Source: Bifidobacterium breve | GTDB lineage: Bacteria; Actinomycetota; Acidimicrobiia; IMCC26256 | NCBI GenBank assembly: GCA_945907055.1 | Contig: CAMDSG010000009.1 | Span: 1-21,757, forward strand | DNA length: 21,757 bases | Reading direction: 5' to 3' | Part shown: piece after piece, positions 14,458 through 20,829 of the stretch | Layout: each line of letters starts with the position of its first letter | Numbering within the stretch: the first letter of the stretch is position 1 | Translations under genes and position numbers: made by a program | The notes under the pieces: generated by a model | The model's input: the letters and a program-made list of their open reading frames with translations, nothing else | The model's database searches: none | Told to the model about the DNA's origin: nothing

Positions 14458-14958
14458 TTAGAAGGGCTCCTCATCTCCAAAACCGTCATAGGCCGGGGCC
14501 GGCTCGTTCGATGACTCACGCCCACCGGAGTTACCCCCGCCAGACTTGCCACCTGAATTGCCGCCCGAGTTGCCCCCATAGTTGGAGCCACCCTCGCGAC
14601 GCTCAGTGCGCTTCACCTCTGCTGTTGCCCAGCGAAGGCTCGGTGCTACCTCATCGGCAACGATCTCAACGATGCTTCGCTTCTCGCCCTGCTCGGTCTC
14701 CCATGAGCGCTGCTCGAGGCGGCCAGTCACGATGACGCGGTTGCCCTTCTGAAGGGACTCGCTGCAGTGATCAGCCATCTCGCCCCAGACAACGACGTTG
14801 AAGAAGGACGTGCGCTCTTCCCACTCGTTGGTCTGCTTGTTGTTCCAGCGACGACTTACCGCTACTGCAAGCTTTGCATTCGCCTGGCCACCCGCTGTGT
14901 AGCGAATCTCGGGATCCCTCGTGAGGTTTCCGACGACTGTGATCGTGTTATCTGCCAT
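14458..14958 (-). CDS. ssb: Single-stranded DNA-binding protein
   Basis: 166 aa. The OB fold (1-about 112) begins ITVVGNLTRDPEIRYTAGG and includes SFFNVVVWGEMADHCSESLQKG. A flexible Gly/Asn/Ser-rich linker contains GGNSGG repeats (about 123-145). The acidic tip DGFGDEEPF ends in the Pro-Phe that binds SSB partner proteins. It coats single-stranded DNA in replication and repair. The Shine-Dalgarno AAGGAG overlaps the rpsF stop 3 nt upstream, so the two are coupled. Confidence 0.97.
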   Translation of the reverse strand: MADNTITVVGNLTRDPEIRYTAGGQANAKLAVAVSRRWNNKQTNEWEERTSFFNVVVWGEMADHCSESLQKGNRVIVTGRLEQRSWETEQGEKRSIVEIVADEVAPSLRWATAEVKRTERREGGSNYGGNSGGNSGGKSGGGNSGGRESSNEPAPAYDGFGDEEPF

Positions 14959-14961
14959 GCC

Positions 14962-15303
14962 TTACTCCTTAGCCTCTGTAACCACCTTGGATTTGCTGCC
15001 CAACTTGCCGTAAACACGGTCCGGGATACGCAGAACCTTGTGGCGGATTACTTCATCAGAAAGGGAGAGCGTACGGTGGAGTTCGTCCATCGCTGCAGGC
15101 TCCGACTTGGCATGGAAGACGACGTAGTAGCCCTCCCAGCGATGCTTCATCTCATACGCGAAGCGGCGCTTGCCCCATACATCTACAGGCCCACGAACCG
15201 CGCCCTGTGACTCAATGAGCTTGAGTGATTGCTCGAGCGATGCACGAATTACTTCGTCCTCTAGCTCTGCATCAAATATAACCATGACTTCGTACGGCCT
15301 CAT
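14962..15303 (-). CDS. rpsF: Small ribosomal subunit protein bS6
   Basis: 113 aa. It has the ferredoxin-like fold of bS6, beginning MRPYEVMVIFDAEL, with the DVWGKRRFAYEMKHRWEGYY segment (41-60) and VLRIPD near the end. It binds bS18 and 16S rRNA in the platform. GGAGGT lies 9 nt before the ATG. It is the first gene of the rpsF-ssb-rpsR-rplI operon, an arrangement conserved across Actinobacteria. bS6:bS18 commonly represses its own operon by binding the leader, but I could not identify that RNA structure confidently here. Confidence 0.97.
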   Translation of the reverse strand: MRPYEVMVIFDAELEDEVIRASLEQSLKLIESQGAVRGPVDVWGKRRFAYEMKHRWEGYYVVFHAKSEPAAMDELHRTLSLSDEVIRHKVLRIPDRVYGKLGSKSKVVTEAKE

Positions 15304-15665
15304 CGGCTTCGTACCTCCTCTGGACCACAGCGGCGCTGCGGGCTCCCAAGTTCGTAGCGATGAGGTTCATCACTGCGCCGGGGAGCAGGTTTCGATTGTG
15401 AATGTGGTGCGGGTCTTCGCTACAGCTATTCGCCGTAGGCGGGGAAGAGTAGCAGTAAGCCTGCCGGTTTCTCTTGGTGAGAACCCTAGCCACCAAGGGA
15501 GGCGAGCACCAGTGGCGATTTGGAGGGCATAAAGGGCGGTGGAGCCTCGAAATTGTAATTTTATTCCAATGGGATATGTGTTCAAATGGCCCCGTTCATA
15601 AGCACCCATACTCGGCGCCGCATACAGCACTGAGGCCCCAGAACAGAGACCAATAGGAGTCGGTA
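15304..15665. other. Intergenic region between rpsF and the RCC1-repeat gene
   Basis: This 362-bp region is shared by the divergent rpsF operon and the RCC1 gene. The short frames in it show no coding character. On the plus strand TTGTAA (15553-15558) and TATGTG (15575-15580), 16 bp apart, are a plausible promoter for the RCC1 gene. AGGAG lies 6 nt before that gene's ATG at 15666. The rpsF promoter cannot be placed with confidence. Confidence 0.4.
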
Positions 15666-16808
15666 ATGGATAACGATCAGGCAGGCGCCGAAATATCTAC
15701 CCGCGCTACAAAAGCAAGACGACGCAACATCTCTGTAGCGTTAGCAATCGTTGTTGTAATAGCGATCGGTGTTACAGCCGTCGTCACAACATCTGGAGAC
15801 AACAACTCCGCAAGATCCGGTAGCACTTACACGCCTGGGGACCCTCTCGCCTGGACCGCAGTCGAGGGCGGGGGTGCGCATACGTGCGCTCTAGTCAATA
15901 GCGGTCAAGTCAAATGCTGGGGACAGAACACCTACGGGCAACTCGGAAACTGGAGTAATACCGACTCTTATACTCCAGTTCTCGTCTCTGGTATCCCCAC
16001 GACCACAGGTGCTACCGCTACCAGTATCAGCCTCGGCTACAACCATTCGTGTGCAGTGCTCAGCGATGGCCAAGTCAAATGCTGGGGACGCAACAGCTAT
16101 GGTCAACTCGGTAACGGGAGTAATACCAACTCGAAAACTCCAGTCCTCGTCTCTGGTATCCCCACGACCACAGGTGCTACCGCTACCAGTATCAGCACCG
16201 GCCGCTACCATTCGTGTGCAGTGCTCAGCGATGGCCAAGTCAAATGTTGGGGATACAACTACTACGGGCAACTCGGTAACGGGACTAATACCGACTCTTA
16301 TACTCCAGTTCTCGTCTCTGGTATCCCCACGACCACAGGTGCTACCGCTACCAGTATCAGCCTCGGCTACTACCATTCGTGTGCAGTGCTCAGCGATGGC
16401 CAAGTCAAATGTTGGGGATACAACGCCTACGGGCAACTCGGAAACGGGACTAATACCAACTCGAATACTCCAGTCCCCGTCACTGGTATCCCCACGACCA
16501 CAGGTGCTACCGCTACCAGTATCAGCCTCGGCTACTGGTATTCGTGTGCAGTGCTCAGCGATGGCCAAGTCAAATGCTGGGGATACAACTACTACGGGCA
16601 ACTCGGAAACGGGAGTAATACCAACTCGAATACTCCAGTCCCCGTCACTGGTATCTCTACCGCTACCAGTATCAGCCTCGGCTACTTCCATTCGTGTGCA
16701 GTGCTCACCTATGGCCAAGTCAAATGCTGGGGAGACAACGGTTACGGGCAACTCGGAAACTGGACTAGTACCAACTCGAATACTCCAGTCTCGGTACCGA
16801 GCCCCTAG
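15666..16808 (+). CDS. Membrane-anchored extracytoplasmic RCC1-repeat protein
   Basis: 380 aa. A cytoplasmic basic N-terminus (TKARRR) and one membrane helix (about 23-42) are followed by a Ser/Gly linker and six RCC1-type repeats, each containing CAVL-D/N-GQVKCWG-N-YGQLGN. The two Cys ten residues apart in each repeat (for example Cys74/Cys84) are typical of exported bacterial RCC1 domains and probably form disulfides. Six near-complete blades suggest a beta-propeller on the outer face, used for binding. No enzymatic motif is present. Internal repeats are 55 aa and nearly identical, apart from a few variable residues. The Shine-Dalgarno AGGAG is well placed. The ligand is unknown. Confidence 0.88.
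   Translation: MDNDQAGAEISTRATKARRRNISVALAIVVVIAIGVTAVVTTSGDNNSARSGSTYTPGDPLAWTAVEGGGAHTCALVNSGQVKCWGQNTYGQLGNWSNTDSYTPVLVSGIPTTTGATATSISLGYNHSCAVLSDGQVKCWGRNSYGQLGNGSNTNSKTPVLVSGIPTTTGATATSISTGRYHSCAVLSDGQVKCWGYNYYGQLGNGTNTDSYTPVLVSGIPTTTGATATSISLGYYHSCAVLSDGQVKCWGYNAYGQLGNGTNTNSNTPVPVTGIPTTTGATATSISLGYWYSCAVLSDGQVKCWGYNYYGQLGNGSNTNSNTPVPVTGISTATSISLGYFHSCAVLTYGQVKCWGDNGYGQLGNWTSTNSNTPVSVPSP
15990..16799 (+). repeat. 165-bp tandem repeat array in the RCC1 gene
   Basis: Units begin at 15990, 16155, 16320 and 16485, exactly 165 bp apart, and a final unit at 16650 lacks 15 bp (five codons, TTTGA). The units are almost identical at DNA level, pointing to recent expansion or ongoing conversion. 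Differences concentrate in codons for CWG-x-N-x-Y, LGY-x-H/Y and S-x-TPV-x-V. Confidence 0.92.
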
Positions 16809-16839
16809 AGCGCACACGCTCTCTAAGAATTCTTGATCT

Positions 16840-16866
16840 TCGCCCGGGCACATCGCACCCGGGCGA
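16840..16866 (+). terminator. Hairpin after the RCC1 gene
   Basis: TCGCCCGGG (16840-16848) and CCCGGGCGA (16858-16866) form a perfect 9-bp stem with a 9-nt loop, followed by a weak T stretch (GATCTATTT). A second small hairpin, AGAGCG/CGCTCT, overlaps the stop codon (16807-16822). This is a probable terminator. Confidence 0.65.
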
Positions 16867-16970
16867 GATCTATTTACAAGACCTATTCACGCGCGCTTCA
16901 CACCCGCGCGCCGAAGTGCAGAAACCTTCTTCGAGGAGAGCAAAATAATCTGCAATCTCGAATGTTTATC

Positions 16971-17014
16971 TTGTAGTTGTCACACCCCTGTTTTATAATC
17001 GAACATATGTTCGA
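16971..17014 (+). promoter_or_regulatory. Promoter with perfect LexA (SOS) box on the HNH gene start
   Basis: TCGAACATATGTTCGA (16999-17014) is a perfect palindrome matching the mycobacterial/Gram-positive SOS box TCGAAC-N4-GTTCGA. TATAAT (16994-16999) is a consensus -10, with TTGTAG (16971-16976) 17 bp upstream as -35. Transcription would begin about 7 bp past the -10, at or beside the A of the ATG at 17007, giving a leaderless mRNA whose start codon lies at the centre of the LexA site. Confidence 0.85.
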
Positions 17015-18218
17015 TGAACTTAAAAGTGCTGTAACCCACTTACGAGAGGTCTCCTCGCGTATCAATATCGATGTAGTCGCAGGCAAGGATGCTGCTGCGT
17101 TGGTTGGTATCGCTGATGAGATTCGCCGTGCTGGCGATTCTCTACGCACTGTTGCCGTAGGCCAGGTAGAGCGCACGAATAGTTGGAAGGGCGAGGGAGC
17201 GAAGAGTATTTCGGAGTGGCTCTCGATCGAGACAGATTGCCCTCAGTATGAAGCCCAAGCAGTAGTACTCCTCGCCAACCAACTCAAGCACCTGCCTGTT
17301 ACCCAGGCAGCCTTAAGAAACGGCACTCTCTCAAATGCTCAGGCTGTAGAGGTAGCACGAGGCGCGATTGTTGCACCCAATACAGAGACACAGCTCTTAA
17401 ACCTCGCAAAACACGCAACCGTGCGCGACTTACGCGATGCGTCATCTCGTGTAGTTGCCGGGGCTACCGATGAAGCAGAGCGACACAGACAGGTACACAA
17501 GAGTCGATACTTCAAATCCTGGACTGATCTCGATGGCTCCTTCAATGTAAGAGGGCGCATGACGGTTGCTAACGGCGCGCTCGTGATGGCAGCGCTCAAA
17601 CCGATACAGGATGAGATCTTTAAAGCTGCTCGCAAGAGTGGTGAGCATGAAAGACCCGAGGCCTACGCAGCTGACGCGCTAATGGCACTCTGCGAAAAAG
17701 CGAGCGCCGCCGATTCAGCTGCGGGCACGAGTCAAACGAAGACAACCCGCCCGAACGCCGTCATGAATATTCGCATCGACATCGATGCACTCAAGCGTGG
17801 ACATACCGAACACGGCGAGATCTGCGAGATCGCAGGCGTCGGGCCGATCCCTGTAGCGGCTGCAACTGAGTATTTGGGTGAGGCATTCTTGAAGTTGCTC
17901 GTGATCGACGGCACAGACATACGAACAATCGCTCACATGGGGCGCACAATTCCGACAAAGCTGCGCACTGCGGTTGAGGAGCGCGATCGCGTCTGCCAGG
18001 TCCCAACATGCGATGTAACTCTTGGCCTAGAGATAGATCACATCGTGCCCTTTGCAGAAGGTGGCCCCGCATCCCTCGAGAACCTTGTACGCCTCTGTAA
18101 ACGCCATCACCTTCAGAAAACACATGACGGATACCGACTCGAGAAGATTGAAGTAGAGACGGGGACTGAGCGCAGATGGGCTTGGCGCTCGCCACCTGAT
18201 CTCAGAGATACCGGATGA
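17007..18218 (+). CDS. HNH endonuclease of the 13E12/DUF222 repeat family, SOS-controlled
   Basis: 403 aa from ATG 17007, which lies in the LexA box; an in-frame GTG at 16977 precedes the promoter and is rejected. The N-terminal DUF222-like domain (about 1-230) includes the Trp-containing AKSISEWLSIETDCPQYEA and DGSFNVRGRMTVANGA. The C-terminal HNH domain has Cys330 and Cys335, then LEIDHIVPFAEGG with His345, Asn359 in LENLVRLC, Cys364 and His367, so zinc ligands and active site are intact. It is a predicted metal-dependent DNA nuclease; the physiological role of this abundant actinobacterial family is unsettled. As I recall, several 13E12 genes of M. tuberculosis also carry SOS boxes, which supports DNA-damage induction here. 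Confidence 0.92.
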   Translation: MFDELKSAVTHLREVSSRINIDVVAGKDAAALVGIADEIRRAGDSLRTVAVGQVERTNSWKGEGAKSISEWLSIETDCPQYEAQAVVLLANQLKHLPVTQAALRNGTLSNAQAVEVARGAIVAPNTETQLLNLAKHATVRDLRDASSRVVAGATDEAERHRQVHKSRYFKSWTDLDGSFNVRGRMTVANGALVMAALKPIQDEIFKAARKSGEHERPEAYAADALMALCEKASAADSAAGTSQTKTTRPNAVMNIRIDIDALKRGHTEHGEICEIAGVGPIPVAAATEYLGEAFLKLLVIDGTDIRTIAHMGRTIPTKLRTAVEERDRVCQVPTCDVTLGLEIDHIVPFAEGGPASLENLVRLCKRHHLQKTHDGYRLEKIEVETGTERRWAWRSPPDLRDTG

Positions 18219-18457
18219 TGCCCGATCTCGCACTTAAGTTGTTAGACGAACAGATCACAAGAACACGCAGGCTGAATCGAGAGATCCCAGACTCCGCCAC
18301 ATTTAGATGGTCGCGCTCTAGCTGGGAACCTCTATGTTGCGCGCGTATGCATCATCACCGGAGTAGAGGTGGAGCTCCGAGGGCATCTGGTCTGTCATGT
18401 GATACGTCTCGTCGCTTGACGGGAACGAGCCAGCACGCACATCGTCGCAGAACATAG
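18215..18457 (+). CDS. Doubtful short ORF overlapping the HNH stop
   Basis: ATGATG at 18215 overlaps the HNH stop in the ATGA manner typical of coupled genes. The first about 35 residues (MMPDLALKLLDEQITRTRRL and on) look like a plausible helix. From 18318 the frame is antisense to panB and turns into low-complexity Arg/Ser/His sequence. It may be the remnant of a former downstream partner cut off by panB, or chance. Confidence 0.2.
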   Translation: MMPDLALKLLDEQITRTRRLNREIPDSATFRWSRSSWEPLCCARMHHHRSRGGAPRASGLSCDTSRRLTGTSQHAHRRRT

Positions 18458-19211
18458 CGACGGCCATCGTTGACTCTCCCTTGATGTCTGCGTAGCGACG
18501 CACAAAGCGTGGAAGTCTTCGATCCTCAAGCCCAAGAAGGTCGTGGTACACGAGTACCTGTCCGTCACAGTGGCGACCGGCACCGATACCGATTGTCGGA
18601 ATATCTATGGCGTCAGTAACCATGCGAGCCACGCCGTCGGGGACGCACTCGAGAACGAGTGCGAAGCAGCCGGCCTCGGCTAGCGCAATTGCGTCATCAA
18701 CGATTGTTCGTGCAGCGTCTAGTTGCTTTCCCTGCACCTTGTATCCACCAATAGCATGAACCGACTGCGGGGTAAGCCCCAAATGCCCCATGACCGGGAT
18801 CTCGGTATCGAGGATTGCCCCGATTGCATCGAGACGTTTACGGCCGCCCTCCAACTTCACAGCGCCAGCACCGGCACGCACGAGGGTTGCGGCATTGCGC
18901 ACTGTCTCTTCACGCGATACGTGGTAGCTCATCCATGGAAGGTCGCCAACTATGAGTGCATGTGGTTTAGTGCGCGCAACTGCTGCGACATGGTGAGCCA
19001 TATCGTCAGTTGTGACCTGAAGAGTGTTGTCATACCCGAGTACGACCATCGCAAGTGAGTCGCCGACAAGAATCATGTCAACGCCTGCCTCATCCACGAC
19101 TCGCGCACTTGGAGCGTCGTAGGCAGTCACCATCACTAGAGCCTCTTGGCCTTTGCGCGCACGGATTGATGGTGCGGTAATGGCTCTGCGCTGACCTGTT
19201 GGAGTGGTCAT
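18318..19211 (-). CDS. panB: 3-methyl-2-oxobutanoate hydroxymethyltransferase (ketopantoate hydroxymethyltransferase)
   Basis: 297 aa, usual length plus a somewhat extended C-terminus. PanB adds a hydroxymethyl group from 5,10-methylene-THF to 2-oxoisovalerate, the first committed step toward pantothenate and CoA. It is a TIM barrel. VGDSLAMVVLGY has metal ligand Asp51, GDLPWMSY has Asp90, AVKLEGG has Lys119 and Glu121, and LVLECVP has the catalytic Glu188. IPTIGIGAG is also conserved. GGAGG lies 7 nt before the ATG. The C-terminal residues after about 265 (DDVRAGSFPSSDETYHMTDQ and on) match the actinobacterial type. No panC or panD is present next to it. Confidence 0.97.
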   Translation of the reverse strand: MTTPTGQRRAITAPSIRARKGQEALVMVTAYDAPSARVVDEAGVDMILVGDSLAMVVLGYDNTLQVTTDDMAHHVAAVARTKPHALIVGDLPWMSYHVSREETVRNAATLVRAGAGAVKLEGGRKRLDAIGAILDTEIPVMGHLGLTPQSVHAIGGYKVQGKQLDAARTIVDDAIALAEAGCFALVLECVPDGVARMVTDAIDIPTIGIGAGRHCDGQVLVYHDLLGLEDRRLPRFVRRYADIKGESTMAVAMFCDDVRAGSFPSSDETYHMTDQMPSELHLYSGDDAYARNIEVPS

Positions 19212-19325
19212 CGGTATTCCTCCATGATCTTCATCCGTCCGGGGCTATTGATGCTCCCGGCGTCTCCATTAAGCGTAATACCGCACTAGTGGTCTCTGTC
19301 CAGCGCGACGGCATAGTTTGAGGCC

Positions 19326-19523
19326 ATGGAGAACATCGGCCGGGTCATCGATTGTGAAAACTGCGGCACGCCAAGCGACGAGGTTGTTCGGGTTATGAGG
19401 GTCTACCTAACCCCGGAGGCCTGGGATACGCCAGCATCCCGCAGGGTCTTAGAGGACCCAGAGATTTGGTGTATCTCCTGCATAACCCTCTATCCATCTG
19501 AGGTTCTAGGGCCTATCGAGTAG
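19326..19523 (+). CDS. Small CxxC/CxxC protein, function unknown
   Basis: 65 aa. Cys10/Cys13 (DCENCGTP) and Cys49/Cys52 (WCISCITL) form a likely zinc ribbon around a central basic/helical part (VVRVMRVYLTPEAWDTPAS). GAGG lies only 2 nt before the ATG, too close for normal use, while CATAGT (19312-19317) sits 8 nt upstream and would give a leaderless mRNA. It is divergent from panB (114 bp) and convergent, with a 26-bp gap, with the DUF5318 gene, another double-CxxC protein. I do not recognise the family; a nucleic-acid- or protein-binding role is possible. Confidence 0.65.
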   Translation: MENIGRVIDCENCGTPSDEVVRVMRVYLTPEAWDTPASRRVLEDPEIWCISCITLYPSEVLGPIE

Positions 19524-19549
19524 CGAGTCCGGTATGAGGCGAGCAGCTC

Positions 19550-19927
19550 TCAACTAACTCGACGCACTCGGTGGAGTCTCCCGTGGAGTTCACGGCGTTT
19601 TAGGTGATTCCACCTGCACTCATGACAGACCTCAACTACATAGCGAGCGAATTCATCGTGCTTTCGGGCTAATCCCTCTAGTTCTCCGCGCTTCGTAAGG
19701 CACCGGCCGTTTGCGTCCTTCAAGCCGTCTCCGTATACATAAGAGACAAGGCGCAGCGAGTCCTTTGAGCAGACGGGGCAGGGAGTCTCCATCGGGGTCC
19801 CCACATTGCGCGCCGCTCGCATCAACTCTGGGTGCGCATCACATACATCAAGGCTCTTTACGACCCCGCGGCGAAGGTCATTGAGGACTGCTCGACGCGC
19901 TAGGGCGTAATCGACGTGGCTTGGCAC
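19550..19927 (-). CDS. DUF5318 family zinc-ribbon protein
   Basis: 125 aa from GTG 19927. It begins with HVDYALARRAVLNDLRRG and VCDAHPELMRAAR, continues with a CPVC knuckle (Cys50, Cys53), LVSYVYGD and EFARYVVEVCHECRWNHL with the second knuckle (Cys101, Cys104). This order matches the actinobacterial DUF5318 family, whose mycobacterial member (as I recall, Rv0049) also lies near the PadR/ino1 pair. The function is unknown; the two CxxC pairs suggest a zinc ribbon. The C-terminus is Arg/His-rich. It is divergent from padR across 173 bp that contain a perfect palindrome, which could control both. Confidence 0.88.
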   Translation of the reverse strand: MPSHVDYALARRAVLNDLRRGVVKSLDVCDAHPELMRAARNVGTPMETPCPVCSKDSLRLVSYVYGDGLKDANGRCLTKRGELEGLARKHDEFARYVVEVCHECRWNHLKRRELHGRLHRVRRVS

Positions 19928-20000
19928 GCCTCGATCCTACCGGCGCCATTGCCCAAGATTCCTAAGAATATTTCCTTTGGATGGCGCAGCGGTAGCGTCA

Positions 20001-20023
20001 CGATGTATCGTTTCGATACATCG
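20001..20023. promoter_or_regulatory. Perfect 10-bp-arm inverted repeat upstream of padR (probable operator)
   Basis: CGATGTATCG and CGATACATCG flank TTT, 78 bp upstream of the padR GTG and 74 bp from the divergent DUF5318 start. The half-sites contain ATGT/ACAT, as in operators of PadR-family repressors, although the usual spacing between ATGT and ACAT is 8 and here it is 11. Autoregulation by the adjacent PadR protein is the simplest reading; inositol synthesis (ino1) would then be under the same control. Confidence 0.65.
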
Positions 20024-20100
20024 CAAGACACTTTTGCACTCTTTTCATCTCAGACCTTCCTCTTAGACCCTCCCCTAATCCCTCGAGAATCTGGATACAC

Positions 20101-20829
20101 GTGCTCGAACTCGCAATCCTCGGAAATCTCAAGCAGCAGCCGGTCCACGGCTACGAGCTCAAGAAGCGCCTGGCCGAGACGCTCGGTCCGATCTGGGGTG
20201 TTTCGTTTGGCTCGCTCTACCCAGCCCTGCGGCGTCTTGAGCGAGCCGGCGCTATTGAGGTAATTGAGGGAGCAGGCATTGAAAGCTCTGCATCGATCCC
20301 CTCTACGGGCAGCCTCCGCGGCGAGGCAGCGACTGCACGCCTTCGGCGATCTACCAAACCGAGTCTTCGAACCAAGAAGGCATACCGCATTACAGCGCGG
20401 GGCGAGACTCTCTTCGAGGAGTTGCTGCGTGACCCGTCCAAGGGTGTCGACGACCGCACCTTTGCACTTCAACTCTCTTTCTGTCGTTACCTCGGATCAA
20501 ACGACCGTATTGAATTACTTCAGAGGCGCAGAGCCGAGCTTGCAGAGCGATTGGCTCACGCACGTAAGCCACGCTCCTCGGGAGCCGGTGGCATATCAAT
20601 CGACAGATATACCCGATCCCTTGCAGATCACAGAACTGCCTCAGTCGAACGCGATCTCGAGTGGATTGACTCACTCATTGAAGAAGAGCGTCGTATCGGA
20701 GCAGAAGAGATCGCATCAGCGAATAACACTACAAAAGAAGCCGAAAATAGCATTAAGTCAGATTCAATTGGCCAGCCAGTAGCAAAGTCCAGACCGATTA
20801 ATAACGAATTAGGAGCAGCCACAGCATGA
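20101..20829 (+). CDS. PadR-family transcriptional regulator in operon with ino1
   Basis: 242 aa from GTG 20101. The N-terminal winged helix begins LELAILGNLKQQPVHGYELKKRL and contains FGSLYPALRRLERAGAIE, the PadR recognition region. Next comes an insert rich in Ser/Arg (about 60-90), KKAYRITARGETLFEELL, and a helical C-terminal dimerisation part ending in SVERDLEWIDSLIEEE, as in the mycobacterial gene next to ino1 (Rv0047c, from memory). The C-terminal about 35 residues are polar and variable. The stop overlaps the ino1 ATG by 4 bp (ATGA), so the two are translationally coupled. It probably senses a metabolite or envelope signal that sets inositol production; the ligand is unknown. Confidence 0.93.
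   Translation: MLELAILGNLKQQPVHGYELKKRLAETLGPIWGVSFGSLYPALRRLERAGAIEVIEGAGIESSASIPSTGSLRGEAATARLRRSTKPSLRTKKAYRITARGETLFEELLRDPSKGVDDRTFALQLSFCRYLGSNDRIELLQRRRAELAERLAHARKPRSSGAGGISIDRYTRSLADHRTASVERDLEWIDSLIEEERRIGAEEIASANNTTKEAENSIKSDSIGQPVAKSRPINNELGAATA

Noticed and set aside
15304..15420. bS6:bS18 autoregulatory leader of rpsF
   Set aside because: Expected from other bacteria, but I could not trace the conserved stem and bulge with confidence.
15990..16799. CRISPR or non-coding satellite array
   Set aside because: Units are 165 bp, contiguous, in frame and encode RCC1 blades. There are no spacers.
15990..16799. Diversity-generating retroelement target in the RCC1 gene
   Set aside because: There is no reverse transcriptase, template repeat or accessory gene in the window, and changes are not limited to adenine positions.
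15891..16853. A 320-codon open frame antisense to the RCC1 gene
   Set aside because: It exists because the repeated units lack stops on that strand. The sense strand has the membrane anchor, Shine-Dalgarno and clear RCC1 motifs.
20264..20782. Alternative frame of 172 codons inside padR
   Set aside because: The padR frame shows family motifs throughout and is coupled to ino1.
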